Part shown: positions 13,359 to 23,989 of the stretch, in pieces | How positions within the stretch are numbered: position 1 is the stretch's first letter | Layout of the letters: each line of letters starts with the position of its first letter | Source of the DNA: Mycobacterium sp. E2733 | GTDB lineage: Bacteria > Actinomycetota > Actinomycetes > Mycobacteriales > Mycobacteriaceae | Length of the DNA stretch: 64,000 nucleotides | Assembly: GCF_001667585.1 (NCBI RefSeq) | Contig: NZ_LZJZ01000027.1 | Coordinates: 124,001 to 188,000, forward strand | Reading direction: 5' to 3' | Notes under the pieces: model-generated | Told to the model about the DNA's origin: nothing | What the model saw: the letters and a program-made list of their open reading frames with translations, nothing else | Databases searched by the model: none | Translations under genes and position numbers: made by a program

Positions 13359-13376
13359 ACGCTGACAGTTCAGCGT
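13359..13376. promoter_or_regulatory. Perfect palindrome upstream of the whiB-like gene
   Basis: ACGCTGA-CAGT-TCAGCGT, 7-base arms with a 4-base centre, 23 bases before the chosen whiB start. It could be an operator or a 5'-UTR hairpin. It overlaps the alternative upstream GTG start. Confidence 0.35.
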
Positions 13377-13567
13377 TCGGATATTCCTGTCTTGACTTCG
13401 CTTCGGCCGAGCCCGTGTAAACCTGAGGCGAATGTTGTGACCGTATGAAACACCGTCCGGCGAACGTAGGGGCTTTTGTCGCAACCGTCTGAGGACTTTC
13501 GGCTTGAGGAACGTTGCACTAGGTCTGAAGTCGCCCGACCGCGGGCCGTGGATGAGAATGGCGGGCG

Positions 13568-14662
13568 ATGTTGAGACGGGTGTCGTGGACCGCGGTCGTA
13601 CCGCTGCTTGCCGTCGCCGTGCTGGCCGTGATCTGGGGCGAGAAGCTGGGCCCGGCGCTGGTAGCGCTGGCGGCGGCACTGCTCATCGGCGCCGTGCTTT
13701 CCGCGGTGCATCACGCGGAGGTGGTCGCGGCCCGGGTCGGTGAGCCGTTCGGCTCGCTGGTGCTCGCGGCCGCGGTGACGGTGATCGAGGTGGCCCTGAT
13801 CGTCTCGCTGATGGCGTCCGGCGGCAACGAGGCCGCGACCCTGGCCAGGGACACCGTGTTCGCCGCCGCGATGATCACCACCAACGGCATCGCCGGGTTG
13901 TCGCTGCTGCTCGGCTCCCGGCGCTACGGCGTCACGCTGTTCAACGCCGAGGGCAGTGGCGCCGCGCTGGCCACCGTCACCACGCTGGCGACGATGAGCC
14001 TGGTGCTGCCCGCGTTCACCACCAGCCAAGTCGGCAGGGAGTTCTCCCCGGGCCAGCTGACCTTCGCGGCGGTTGCCTCGCTGCTGGTCTACCTGGTCTT
14101 CGTCTTCACGCAGACGGTGCGCCACCGCGATTTCTTCCTGCCCGTCGCGCAGAAGGGTCAGAAGACGCGGCTGTTCGAGGACGAAAGCCACGCCGAGCCG
14201 CCGAACCGCGGCGCCGCGCTGGGCAGCCTGGGGCTGCTGCTGGTCGCCCTCGTCGCGGTGGTGGGGCTGGCCGAGGAGGAATCGCCGGCCGTCGAGCGCG
14301 CGGTGACCGCGGTCGGGTTCCCGCAGTCATTCGTCGGCGTGGTGATCGCCGCGCTGGTGCTGCTGCCGGAGACCCTGGCGGCCGCGCGCGCGGCGCGCCA
14401 GGGCCGCATCCAGACCAGCCTCAACCTGGCGTATGGCTCGGCGATGGCCAGCATCGGGCTCACCATCCCGGTGATCGCGCTGGCCTCTATCTGGCTCAAG
14501 GGGCCGCTCGTCCTCGGTCTGGGCCCCATCCAGCTGGTGCTGCTTGCGCTGACCGTCGTGATCAGCATGCTGACGGTCGTCCCCGGGCGCGCCACCCGGC
14601 TGCAGGGCGAGCTGCATCTGGTGCTGCTCGCCGCCTACGTGTTCCTGGCGATCAGCCCCTGA
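13568..14662 (+). CDS. chaA: ChaA-type Ca2+(Na+)/H+ antiporter
   Basis: 364 residues with about 11 membrane segments in two homologous halves, as in the CaCA cation/proton exchanger superfamily. The acidic residues of the two repeats are seen in the segments AVTVIEVALIVSLM and LVLLPETLAAARA. A hydrophilic loop (QKGQKTRLFEDESHAEPPNRG) separates the halves. The start is ATG 13568. It ends 3 bp from the convergent bcpB. Likely exports calcium or sodium at alkaline pH; the ion specificity is inferred. Confidence 0.85.
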   Translation: MLRRVSWTAVVPLLAVAVLAVIWGEKLGPALVALAAALLIGAVLSAVHHAEVVAARVGEPFGSLVLAAAVTVIEVALIVSLMASGGNEAATLARDTVFAAAMITTNGIAGLSLLLGSRRYGVTLFNAEGSGAALATVTTLATMSLVLPAFTTSQVGREFSPGQLTFAAVASLLVYLVFVFTQTVRHRDFFLPVAQKGQKTRLFEDESHAEPPNRGAALGSLGLLLVALVAVVGLAEEESPAVERAVTAVGFPQSFVGVVIAALVLLPETLAAARAARQGRIQTSLNLAYGSAMASIGLTIPVIALASIWLKGPLVLGLGPIQLVLLALTVVISMLTVVPGRATRLQGELHLVLLAAYVFLAISP

Positions 14663-14665
14663 TCC

Positions 14666-15121
14666 TCAGCGGGCGCGCAGCGTCTCCAACGCCTTGTCGG
14701 CGTGGGTGTTCATGTTGAGCTCGCTCGAAATGACGTTGAGCACCTTGCGGTCGGTGTCGATGACGAAGGTGGTGCGCTTGACCGGCATCAGCTTGCCGAG
14801 CAGGCCGCGCTTGACGCCGAATTGTGCGGCGACGGCTCCGTCGGTGTCCGAAAGCAGCGGGTAGTCGAACTTCTGCATGTCGGCGAACTTGGCCTGTTTC
14901 TGCACGGCATCGGCGCTGATGCCGACCCTGTTGGCGCCGGCGGCCGCGAATTCCGCGGCCAGGTCCCGGAAGTGGCAGGCCTCCTTGGTGCAGCCCGGCG
15001 TCATCGCGGCGGGGTAGAAGAACAGCACCACCGGTCCGCCGGAGAGCAGCTCGCTGAGCTTGCGCGGCGTCCCCGTCTGATCGGGAAGTTCGAAGTCCGC
15101 GACGGTGTCACCAGGTTTCAT
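14666..15121 (-). CDS. bcpB: Bcp-type peroxiredoxin BcpB
   Basis: 151-residue AhpC/TSA-fold thiol peroxidase. The peroxidatic Cys44 is in AAMTPGCTKEAC and a resolving Cys49 lies five residues on, the alpha-helix-2 type of atypical 2-Cys PrxQ/Bcp. Reduces H2O2 and organic peroxides in the cytoplasm. TACGCT on the minus strand (15133-15128) ends 6 bases before ATG 15121, so the mRNA is probably leaderless, with its -10 inside an inverted repeat shared with trpE. Confidence 0.92.
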   Translation of the reverse strand: MKPGDTVADFELPDQTGTPRKLSELLSGGPVVLFFYPAAMTPGCTKEACHFRDLAAEFAAAGANRVGISADAVQKQAKFADMQKFDYPLLSDTDGAVAAQFGVKRGLLGKLMPVKRTTFVIDTDRKVLNVISSELNMNTHADKALETLRAR

Positions 15122-15123
15122 GC

Positions 15124-15183
15124 CGCGAGCGTAACGCCACCGCGAATTTCGAGGCTGAAAAGCGCAGCCTCGTTACGCTCGCG
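15124..15183. promoter_or_regulatory. Inverted repeat carrying back-to-back bcpB and trpE -10 elements
   Basis: 13-base perfect arms CGCGAGCGTAACG (15124-15136) and CGTTACGCTCGCG (15171-15183) enclose a second hairpin GAGGCTG-N7-CAGCCTC (15151-15171). Each outer arm holds TACGCT reading outward, at 15133-15128 toward bcpB and 15174-15179 toward trpE. The promoter role is inferred from spacing. Confidence 0.55.
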
Positions 15184-15215
15184 AACCCCCGACGCTTGTC
15201 TGCGAGGATGGTTCA

Positions 15216-16754
15216 GTGCACGCCCACCTCGCCGCGACGACCTCACGAGAGGACTTCCGCCGGCTCGCAGCCGAGCATCGCGTGGTTCCGGTGACCCGCA
15301 AGGTGCTGGCCGACAGCGAGACGCCGCTGTCGGCCTACCGCAAGCTCGCCGCCGATCGTCCGGGCACGTTCCTGCTGGAATCCGCCGAGCACGGCCGATC
15401 CTGGTCGCGGTGGTCGTTCGTCGGCGCGGGCGCGCCCTCGGCGCTGACCGTCCGCGGCGGGGAAGCGGTCTGGCTGGGCGCCGTGCCGCAGGACGCGCCC
15501 ACCGGCGGCGACCCGTTACTCGCGCTGCGGTCCACGCTCGAGCTGCTGGCCACCGGCACGCTGCCCGGGCTGCCGCCGTTGTCCGGCGGCATGGTCGGCT
15601 TGTTCGCCTACGACATGGTGCGACGCCTGGAACGCCTGCCCGAACTGGCCGTCGACGACCTGCACCTGCCGGACATGCTGCTGCTGCTGGCCACCGACGT
15701 GGCGGCCGTCGACCACCACGAGGGCACCATCACGCTGATCGCCAACGCGGTGAACTGGAACGGCACCGACGAGCGGGTCGACGAGGCCTACGACGACGCC
15801 CTGGCGCGGCTGGACGTGATGACCTCGGCGTTAGGCCAGCCGTTGCCGTCCACGGTCGCCACTTTCGACAGGCCCGAGCCGCGGTACCGTGCCCAGCGCA
15901 CCGTCGAGGAGTACGGGAAGATCGTCGACTACCTCGTCGATCAGATCGCCGCCGGCGAGGCGTTCCAGGTCGTTCCGTCCCAGCGCTTCGAGATGGACAC
16001 CGCTGTCGACCCGATCGACGTGTACCGGATGCTGCGGGTCACCAACCCGAGTCCCTACATGTACCTGCTGAATGTGCCGAATGGCGCTGGTGGGACCGAT
16101 TTTTCGGTCGTCGGGTCCAGCCCGGAGGCGCTGGTCACCGTCAGCGAGGGCTGGGCGACGACGCACCCGATCGCCGGCACCCGGTGGCGCGGGCAGACCG
16201 AGGAAGAGGATCAGCTGCTGGAGAAGGAACTGCTGGCCGACGAGAAGGAGCGCGCCGAGCACCTGATGCTGGTCGATCTGGGCCGCAACGACCTCGGCCG
16301 CGTCTGCGCGCCGGGCACCGTGCGCGTCGAGGATTACAGCCATATCGAGCGCTACAGCCACGTCATGCACCTGGTGTCGACGGTGACCGGGATGCTCGCC
16401 GAGGGGCGGACCGCCCTGGACGCGGTGACGGCCTGCTTCCCGGCCGGCACGCTGTCGGGCGCGCCGAAGGTGCGCGCGATGGAGCTGATCGAGGAGGTGG
16501 AGAAGACGCGCCGCGGCCTCTACGGCGGCGTGGTCGGCTACCTGGACTTCGCCGGCAACGCTGACTTCGCGATCGCCATCCGCACCGCGCTGATGCGCGA
16601 CGGCACCGCCTACGTGCAGGCCGGCGGCGGGGTGGTGGCCGACTCGAACGGTCCGTACGAGTACACCGAGGCCGCCAATAAGGCGCGCGCGGTGCTCAAC
16701 GCGATCGCGGCCGCCGAGACGCTGACCGCCCCCGCGGCCGACTGCCATGACTGA
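15216..16754 (+). CDS. trpE: Anthranilate synthase component I TrpE
   Basis: 512 residues, chorismate-binding enzyme that makes anthranilate with glutamine-derived ammonia from TrpG (not in this window). N-terminal domain carries the tryptophan feedback site ([18 protein letters not shown]). The C-terminal catalytic blocks include [35 protein letters not shown] and [21 protein letters not shown] 15216 matches the usual mycobacterial start. GAGGAT ending 6 bases upstream may give a leaderless mRNA, or transcription may start at the TACGCT in the inverted repeat. First gene of a trpE-membrane protein-trpC-B-A cluster. Confidence 0.95.
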   Translation: MHAHLAATTSREDFRRLAAEHRVVPVTRKVLADSETPLSAYRKLAADRPGTFLLESAEHGRSWSRWSFVGAGAPSALTVRGGEAVWLGAVPQDAPTGGDPLLALRSTLELLATGTLPGLPPLSGGMVGLFAYDMVRRLERLPELAVDDLHLPDMLLLLATDVAAVDHHEGTITLIANAVNWNGTDERVDEAYDDALARLDVMTSALGQPLPSTVATFDRPEPRYRAQRTVEEYGKIVDYLVDQIAAGEAFQVVPSQRFEMDTAVDPIDVYRMLRVTNPSPYMYLLNVPNGAGGTDFSVVGSSPEALVTVSEGWATTHPIAGTRWRGQTEEEDQLLEKELLADEKERAEHLMLVDLGRNDLGRVCAPGTVRVEDYSHIERYSHVMHLVSTVTGMLAEGRTALDAVTACFPAGTLSGAPKVRAMELIEEVEKTRRGLYGGVVGYLDFAGNADFAIAIRTALMRDGTAYVQAGGGVVADSNGPYEYTEAANKARAVLNAIAAAETLTAPAADCHD

Positions 16755-17436
16755 GGCCCGCCCGGGTCGGCGGGCGCGGCTGGTCGTCGGGGTGGCCCAG
16801 GTGTTGCTGGTGCTGGCCGCGGTGGCGCTGTGGGCGGCGTCCCGGCTGCCCTGGGTGGTGATCCGGTCGTTCGACGGGCTGGGCCCGCCGCGCGAGGTAA
16901 CGCTGTCCGGCGCCTCGTGGTCGACGGCGCTGTTGCCGTTGGCGGTGCTCATGCTGGCGGCGGCCGTGGCGGCGATCGCGGTGCGCGGCTGGCCGCTGCG
17001 CGTGCTGGCGGGGCTGCTGGCGGTGGCCAGCCTCGCGGTCGGATATCTCGGCGTCAGTCTCTGGGTGCTCCCGGACGTCGCCGTGCGCGGTGCCGATCTG
17101 GCGCACGTCGCGCTGATGTCGCTGGTGGGCAGCGAGCGGCGGTACGCCGGCGCGGGCATCGCGGTGGCCGCGGCGGTCTGCACCCTGATCGCGGCCGTGC
17201 TGTTGTTGCGGTCGGCCGGCGATTCCGGATCGGCCCGGTTCAGCGCGGAAAAGTACGCGACGCCGGCGACGCGCCGCTCAAATGCGCTACGCGAGGACGC
17301 CGATGGCGCGATGCTGGAGAAGCCGGAGACGCCGGAAATGTCGGAGCGGATGATCTGGGACGCGCTTGACGAGGGCTGTGACCCAACGCGGGACCAGACC
17401 GATCGGCCCCGCGGGTCGGACACCGAGGGTCGGTGA
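16747..17436 (+). CDS. Trp-region conserved membrane protein (Rv1610 homologue)
   Basis: 229 residues with four hydrophobic segments (about 15-35, 58-80, 85-108 and 132-155) and a hydrophilic C-terminal third. This matches the family known only as the trp-region conserved membrane protein (TIGR02234/PF09534), found between trpE and trpC in actinobacteria. It overlaps trpE by 8 bases, so it is co-translated with it. Function is unknown; a role in tryptophan or indole handling is only suggested by position. Confidence 0.88.
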   Translation: MTEARPGRRARLVVGVAQVLLVLAAVALWAASRLPWVVIRSFDGLGPPREVTLSGASWSTALLPLAVLMLAAAVAAIAVRGWPLRVLAGLLAVASLAVGYLGVSLWVLPDVAVRGADLAHVALMSLVGSERRYAGAGIAVAAAVCTLIAAVLLLRSAGDSGSARFSAEKYATPATRRSNALREDADGAMLEKPETPEMSERMIWDALDEGCDPTRDQTDRPRGSDTEGR

Positions 17437-17549
17437 CGGGCCGCGAGCCGTGGGCCGCTACCCTTCATTCACGTCGTCGCGATCGGCTGGAATTTGTCGG
17501 ATTGGCCGTGGGGTGACGATGGGTAACCGCGCGAAGGGAAGCATCAGGC

Positions 17550-18368
17550 ATGAGTCCGGCTACCGTGCTTGACTCCATCCTCGAGGGAGTCCGGGCCGAC
17601 GTTGCGGCGCGCGAAGCCCTCATCAGCCTCTCCGAAATCAAAGCCGCCGCTGCCGCCGCGCCGCCGCCGCGCGACGTGATGGCCGCCCTGCGCGAGCCCG
17701 GCATCGGTGTCATCGCCGAGGTCAAGCGAGCCAGTCCGTCGGCGGGTTCCCTGGCGACCATTGCCGATCCGGCAAAACTGGCCCGGGCGTACGAGGACGG
17801 CGGAGCCCGGATCATCAGCGTTCTGACCGAGGAGCGACGCTTCCGCGGCTCCCTCGACGACCTCGACGCCGTTCGGGCCGCGGTCTCGATACCGGTATTG
17901 CGCAAAGACTTTGTCGTGCAGCCATATCAGATCCACGAGGCCCGTGCCCACGGCGCGGACATGCTGCTGCTCATCGTCGCCGCGCTGGACCAGTCGGCTT
18001 TGGTGTCGATGCTGGACCGCACCGAATCACTGGGCATGACAGCCCTTGTCGAGGTGCACACCGAGGAGGAGGCCGACCGGGCGCTGAAAGCCGGGGCCAA
18101 CGTAATCGGGGTCAACGCGCGCGATCTCGCGACGCTGGAGGTGGACCGCGATTGCTTCGCGCGGATCGCTCCCGGGTTGCCCAGCAACGTGATCAGGATC
18201 GCCGAGTCCGGCGTCCGTGGCACCGGGGACCTGTTGGCGTATGCCGGCGCCGGCGCGGACGCCGTCTTGGTCGGCGAGGGTCTGGTCAAAAGCGGTGACC
18301 CGCGCGCCGCGGTCGCCGACCTGGTCACCGCGGGTACCCACCCGTCCTGCCCGAAACCGTCTCGCTAG
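17550..18368 (+). CDS. trpC: Indole-3-glycerol phosphate synthase TrpC
   Basis: 272 residues, (beta/alpha)8 barrel converting CdRP to indole-3-glycerol phosphate. Family blocks seen are [66 protein letters not shown] and IAESGVRG. It is monofunctional: there is no fused TrpF domain. The ATG at 17550 has GAAGGGA upstream. A 113-bp gap from the previous gene could hold an internal promoter; TACCCT at 17458 is a candidate -10. Confidence 0.95.
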   Translation: MSPATVLDSILEGVRADVAAREALISLSEIKAAAAAAPPPRDVMAALREPGIGVIAEVKRASPSAGSLATIADPAKLARAYEDGGARIISVLTEERRFRGSLDDLDAVRAAVSIPVLRKDFVVQPYQIHEARAHGADMLLLIVAALDQSALVSMLDRTESLGMTALVEVHTEEEADRALKAGANVIGVNARDLATLEVDRDCFARIAPGLPSNVIRIAESGVRGTGDLLAYAGAGADAVLVGEGLVKSGDPRAAVADLVTAGTHPSCPKPSR

Positions 18369-18436
18369 TCGTTAAGTCAGTTGAAGAGTCCCGGCGCTGA
18401 AACGTTGAACCTGATGAGCCGTCCCCGCGTAGAGCC

Positions 18437-19701
<1,265 letters not shown>

Positions 19702-19705
<4 letters not shown>

Positions 19706-20514
19706 CCGTAGGACAAGGACAAGCCAGCAGGCTCGGGCCGGTTTTCGACATGTGCCGCGAAGGCAATCGCGCGGCGCTGATCGGTTATCTGCCCACCGGT
19801 TATCCCGACGTGCAGGGTTCGGTGGACGGCATGCGCGTCCTGGTCGAATCCGGTTGCGACATCATCGAAGTCGGGGTGCCCTATTCGGATCCCGGCATGG
19901 ACGGGCCGACCATCGCCCGGGCCACCGAGGCCGCTTTGCACGGGGGAGTGCGGGTGCGGGACACCCTGGCCGCGGTCGAGGCGATCAGTGCGGCCGGTGG
20001 GCGCGCGGTGGTGATGACCTATTGGAACCCGGTGCTGCGGTATGGGGTCGACGCGTTCGCGCGGGATCTCGCGTCGGCCGGCGGGCTGGGCTTGATCACC
20101 CCGGACCTCATCCCCGACGAAGCCGGCCAGTGGCTGGCGGCAGCTGAGGAGCATCGGTTGGATCGCATTTTTCTGGTGGCGCCCTCGTCGACGCCCCAAC
20201 GGCTGGCGATGACGGTCGAGGCATCGCGAGGGTTCGTCTACGCTGCTTCCACGATGGGGGTAACCGGGGCGCGTGACGCGGTGTCGAACGCCGCGCCCGA
20301 GCTGGTGCGACGGATAAAGGCGGTGTCGGACATACCCGTCGGCGTCGGGCTCGGGGTGCGGTCGCGAGAGCAGGCGGCGCAGATCGGCAGCTACGCCGAC
20401 GGCGTCATCGTCGGCTCCGCGCTGGTATCGGCGCTCGGTGAGGGCGGGTTGCCCGCGTTGCGAGCGCTGACCGAGGAACTGGCCGCCGGGGTTCGGCAGA
20501 AGGTGTCCGCCTGA
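19702..20514 (+). CDS. trpA: Tryptophan synthase alpha chain TrpA
   Basis: 270 residues, same as M. tuberculosis. Cleaves indole-3-glycerol phosphate and channels indole to TrpB. Catalytic Glu56 ([11 protein letters not shown]) and Asp67 (MDGPT) are in place, with the GVTGARD loop 6 and phosphate-binding [11 protein letters not shown] 19702 overlaps the trpB stop; its own stop overlaps the lgt ATG, so lgt is coupled to the trp genes. Confidence 0.96.
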
Positions 20515-21986
20515 TGACGATGTTGCCGACTTATTTTCCCAGCCCGCCCCAGGGTGTTTGGCACCTCGGGCCGCTGCCCATTCGCGCCTACGCGTTGTTC
20601 ATCATCACCGGCATCGTGGTGGCGCTGCTGATCGGTGACCGGCGCTGGGAGGCCCGCGGCGGACAGCGCGGAGTGATCTATGACATCGCGTTGTGGGTGG
20701 TGCCGTTCGGATTGGTGGGCGGCCGGCTCTATCACCTGGCCACCGACTGGCGGACCTACTGGGGGCCGGGCGGCGCCGGACTCTCTGCGGCGGTTCGCAT
20801 TTGGGACGGCGGCCTGGGGATCTGGGGCGCGGTAGCCCTCGGCGGCGTGGGCGCGTGGATCGCGTGCAGGCGGCACGGCATCCCGCTGCCGGCCTTCGCC
20901 GACGCGATTGCGCCGGGAATCATCCTGGCGCAGGCCATCGGCCGGCTCGGCAACTACTTCAACCAGGAGCTCTACGGCCGGGAAACCACGCTGCCGTGGG
21001 GGCTGCAGATCTTTTACCGCCGCGACCCCTCGGGATACATCGACCCCCATTCGCTGGACGGTGTGTCGACGGGGCAGGTGGCCCTCGTCGTTCAGCCGAC
21101 GTTCCTGTACGAGTTGCTCTGGAACGTCCTGGTTTTCGCCCTGTTGATCTACGCCGACCGACGATTCACGTTGGGTCACGGGCGGCTGTTTGCGTTGTAT
21201 GTGGCCAGCTACTGCGTCGGGCGCTTCGGTGTCGAGTTGCTGCGCGACGACACCGCCACCCACATCGCGGGCATCCGGATCAATTCGTTCACATCGACTT
21301 TCGTGTTCATCGGGGCCGTGGTGTACATCATGGTGGCGCCGAAGGGACGCGAGGCCCCCGAGAGCCTACGTGGCAAGGACCACGCTGCCGAGGAGTCCCC
21401 GCAACCGGATTCGGCGGACGAGCTTGCGGCAGTCGCCTCGGGTGAGGCAGCGACCGTCGCGGTCGTGGGGAGCGCCGGCGAAGACGACGACAAATCCGCG
21501 GAATCGGCGGAAACGGGCGAGGCTGCCCCTGTCGACGAGCCGGAGACCGCGCAGGCCGAGACGGTCGAAGCGGAGGCGGCCGAGCCGGAGCCGGAAGAAC
21601 CCGAAGAGCCCGAGACCGAAGCCGAGGAGCCTGAAGCGGAAGAGCCCGAGGCGGAAGCCGAGGAGCCGGAAACGGAAGAGGCCGAGGAGCCAGAAGCCGA
21701 AGAGCCCGAGGCGGAAGAGCCCGAGGCCGAAGCGGACGAGTCGAAACCCGAAGAGCCCCAAGAGCCCGAGGCCGAAGCCGAGAAACCCGACGACGAAGAG
21801 CCCGAACCCGAAGCCGAAGAGGCCGACGAGGAAGAACCCGAAGCCGAAGCCGAAGCCGAAGAGCCCGACGAGGAATCCGAGCCAAAGCCGGTACATGACT
21901 CGGCCGAACCGGCTTCGGTCGCTGAGCCGTATAAGACAGCACGCCGCCGGTGGCGACTGCGGAGGAATCGGTCGTCGAACCCCTAG
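20514..21986 (+). CDS. lgt: Prolipoprotein diacylglyceryl transferase Lgt with long acidic tail
   Basis: 490 residues. The first 280 or so form the membrane enzyme that transfers diacylglyceryl from phosphatidylglycerol to the lipobox cysteine. Signatures are WDGGLGIWGA, the Lgt motif GRLGNYFNQELYG, QPTFLYELLWN and GRFGVELLRDD. The last 200 or so residues are a low-complexity, very acidic tail dominated by Glu, Pro and Ala repeats (codons 355-475 especially), ending in a short basic stretch. M. tuberculosis Lgt also has an extended tail. The tail should face the cytoplasm or periplasm depending on topology, which I cannot settle. Coupled to trpA. Confidence 0.93.
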   Translation: MTMLPTYFPSPPQGVWHLGPLPIRAYALFIITGIVVALLIGDRRWEARGGQRGVIYDIALWVVPFGLVGGRLYHLATDWRTYWGPGGAGLSAAVRIWDGGLGIWGAVALGGVGAWIACRRHGIPLPAFADAIAPGIILAQAIGRLGNYFNQELYGRETTLPWGLQIFYRRDPSGYIDPHSLDGVSTGQVALVVQPTFLYELLWNVLVFALLIYADRRFTLGHGRLFALYVASYCVGRFGVELLRDDTATHIAGIRINSFTSTFVFIGAVVYIMVAPKGREAPESLRGKDHAAEESPQPDSADELAAVASGEAATVAVVGSAGEDDDKSAESAETGEAAPVDEPETAQAETVEAEAAEPEPEEPEEPETEAEEPEAEEPEAEAEEPETEEAEEPEAEEPEAEEPEAEADESKPEEPQEPEAEAEKPDDEEPEPEAEEADEEEPEAEAEAEEPDEESEPKPVHDSAEPASVAEPYKTARRRWRLRRNRSSNP

Positions 21987-22014
21987 AAGCCGCGCGGTCT
22001 GGCATGCTGAACAC

Positions 22015-22446
22015 GTGACGCAAGCCAATTCCGCCGGACAAGCGACGGAACAGTGTCACGGCCGGCGCCGGTACGTCGCGGCCGGTACCGCCGTCCTGTT
22101 CGGCGGTGCGCTCGGCTACGTCGGCCTGGTCGACCCGCACAACACGAATTCTCTGTATCCCCAGTGCCCCTTCAGATTGCTCACCGGCTGGAACTGCCCC
22201 TTCTGCGGTGGCCTGCGGATGACGCACGATCTGCTGCACGGCCACGTGGTCGCCGCCGTCAACGACAACGTTTTCCTGTTGGTCGGCATCCCGATGCTGG
22301 CCGCCTGGGTGCTGATGCGCCGCGGCAGCGGCAGATCGGCGCTCTCGACGCCGGCCTGGCTGACGATGGTGCTGGCCATCATCGCCTGGACGGTGCTGCG
22401 TAACCTGCCCGGCTTCCCGCTGTTGCCGGCGATTCAGAGTGGTTAA
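22015..22446 (+). CDS. DUF2752 membrane protein (Rv1616 homologue)
   Basis: 143 residues, with hydrophobic segments near 20-40, 82-100 and 112-130. The signature YPQCPFRLLTGWNCPFCGGLRMTHDLLHG-like core (about 48-76, with CP-x-C-GG-x-R) defines DUF2752. Function unknown. GTG 22015 follows CATGCT by 6 bases, which fits a leaderless start. In M. tuberculosis a second membrane gene (Rv1615) lies between lgt and this one and is missing here. Confidence 0.75.
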   Translation: MTQANSAGQATEQCHGRRRYVAAGTAVLFGGALGYVGLVDPHNTNSLYPQCPFRLLTGWNCPFCGGLRMTHDLLHGHVVAAVNDNVFLLVGIPMLAAWVLMRRGSGRSALSTPAWLTMVLAIIAWTVLRNLPGFPLLPAIQSG

Positions 22447-22512
22447 CCACTCACATCGCGACACCCCGTTTGGTCGGACCGCGGCGGACCCACGCGACTA
22501 TGCTGGGTCGGC

Positions 22513-23931
22513 GTGAGTAGACGCGGGAAGATCGTCTGCACCCTTGGCCCTGCGACCAATTCGGACGAGCTGATTCTGGCGCTGGTCGAGGCGGGAATGG
22601 ACGTCGCCCGGTTGAATTTCAGTCATGGCGACTACTCGGACCACAAAGCCGCCTACGAACGGGTACGGGCCGCTTCCGACACCACCGGCCGCGCGGTCGG
22701 TGTCCTCGCCGACCTGCAGGGCCCGAAGATCCGGCTGGGGCGGTTCGCCACCGGGGCCACGTATTGGGCCGAGGGCGAAACCGTTTGCATCACCGTCGCC
22801 GACTGCGAAGGCACCCACGACCGCGTGTCGACCACCTACAAGAAGCTGGCCGCTGACGCGACGGTCGGCGACCGGGTGCTGATCGACGACGGCAAGGTCG
22901 GCCTGGTCATCGAACGCATCGACGGCGACGATGTCATCTGCACCGTCGTCGAGGGCGGCCCCGTCAGCAACAACAAGGGCATCTCGCTGCCCGGCATGAA
23001 CGTGTCCGCACCGGCCTTGTCCGAGAAGGACATCGAGGACCTCACGTTCGCGATGGATCTCGGCGTCGACCTCGTCGCGCTGTCATTCGTGCGCTCGCCG
23101 TCCGACGTCGAGCTGGTGCACGAGGTGATGGACCGGATCGGGCGGCGGGTGCCGGTGATCGCCAAGCTGGAAAAGCCGGAAGCCGTCGACAATCTGGAAG
23201 CGATCGTGCTGGCCTTCGACGCCATCATGGTGGCCCGTGGCGACCTCGGCGTCGAGCTGCCGCTGGAAGAGGTGCCGCTGGTGCAGAAGCGGGCCATCCA
23301 GATGGCCCGGGAGAACGCCAAACCCGTCATCGTGGCGACCCAGATGCTCGACTCCATGATCGAGAACTCCCGACCGACGCGCGCCGAGGCTTCCGACGTC
23401 GCCAATGCCGTGCTCGACGGCGCGGACGCGGTGATGCTGTCCGGCGAGACGTCGGTCGGAAAGTACCCGCTGGCTGCCGTGCGGACCATGTCGCGGATCA
23501 TCTGCGCCGTCGAAGACAACTCGACCGCCGCTCCGCCGCTGACGCATGTGCCGCGCACCAAGCGCGGGGTGATCTCGTACGCCGCCCGCGACATCGGCGA
23601 GCGCTTGGACGCCAAGGCGCTGGTCGCCTTCACCCAGTCCGGAGACACCGTCAAGCGGCTGGCGCGCCTGCATACCCCGCTGCCACTGCTGGCCTTCACG
23701 GCCTGGCCCGAGGTCCGCAGCCAACTCGCGATGACGTGGGGCACGGAGACGTTCATCGTCCCGATGATGACGTCGACCGACGGCATGATCCGCCAGGTCG
23801 ACAAGTCGCTGCTGGAACTCGGTCGCTACAAGCGCGGTGACCTGGTGGTGATCGTGGCCGGCGCGCCACCTGGCACAGTAGGGTCGACCAACCTGATCCA
23901 CGTGCACCGGATCGGGGAGGACGACGTCTAA
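22513..23931 (+). CDS. pykA: Pyruvate kinase PykA
   Basis: 472 residues, the usual length. Converts phosphoenolpyruvate and ADP to pyruvate and ATP. Visible blocks include ARLNFSHGD (substrate), ADLQGPKIRLG, the catalytic-lysine motif IAKLEKPEAVDNL, MVARGDLGVELP and VATQMLDSMIENSRPTRAEASDVANA. The C-terminal allosteric domain is complete. GTG 22513 lies 8 bases after TATGCT, so a leaderless mRNA is likely. Confidence 0.96.
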   Translation: MSRRGKIVCTLGPATNSDELILALVEAGMDVARLNFSHGDYSDHKAAYERVRAASDTTGRAVGVLADLQGPKIRLGRFATGATYWAEGETVCITVADCEGTHDRVSTTYKKLAADATVGDRVLIDDGKVGLVIERIDGDDVICTVVEGGPVSNNKGISLPGMNVSAPALSEKDIEDLTFAMDLGVDLVALSFVRSPSDVELVHEVMDRIGRRVPVIAKLEKPEAVDNLEAIVLAFDAIMVARGDLGVELPLEEVPLVQKRAIQMARENAKPVIVATQMLDSMIENSRPTRAEASDVANAVLDGADAVMLSGETSVGKYPLAAVRTMSRIICAVEDNSTAAPPLTHVPRTKRGVISYAARDIGERLDAKALVAFTQSGDTVKRLARLHTPLPLLAFTAWPEVRSQLAMTWGTETFIVPMMTSTDGMIRQVDKSLLELGRYKRGDLVVIVAGAPPGTVGSTNLIHVHRIGEDDV

Positions 23932-23942
23932 ACCCCGCCTGC

Positions 23943-23988
23943 CGACGATGCGAGCCGCAGCGCGGCTTGAGGAGAAGGCGGCAATCAA
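23943..23988. repeat. Diverged copy of the intergenic repeat found after coaE
   Basis: The segment starting CGACGATGCG and running through GAGGAGAAGGCGGCAATC is about 80% alike to the 58-bp unit at 43282-43397 by eye. It lies between pykA and tesB and overlaps the ATG at 23948, which argues that this ATG is not the real tesB start. Confidence 0.45.
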
Positions 23989-23989
23989 A

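Noticed and set aside
13504..13743. Small plus-strand frame overlapping the chaA start
   Set aside because: Arg/Gly-rich shadow; chaA has a clear start and membrane helices in another frame.
21190..21990. Basic KPRSPRRK-rich frame in the lgt tail
   Set aside because: A +1 shadow of the acidic repeats; the DUF2752 gene in this frame begins only at GTG 22015.
21366..22028. Antisense frame rich in LFGFGFG repeats opposite the lgt tail
   Set aside because: It is the reverse reading of the Glu/Pro repeat codons. Its hydrophobic look is an artefact of sequence bias.
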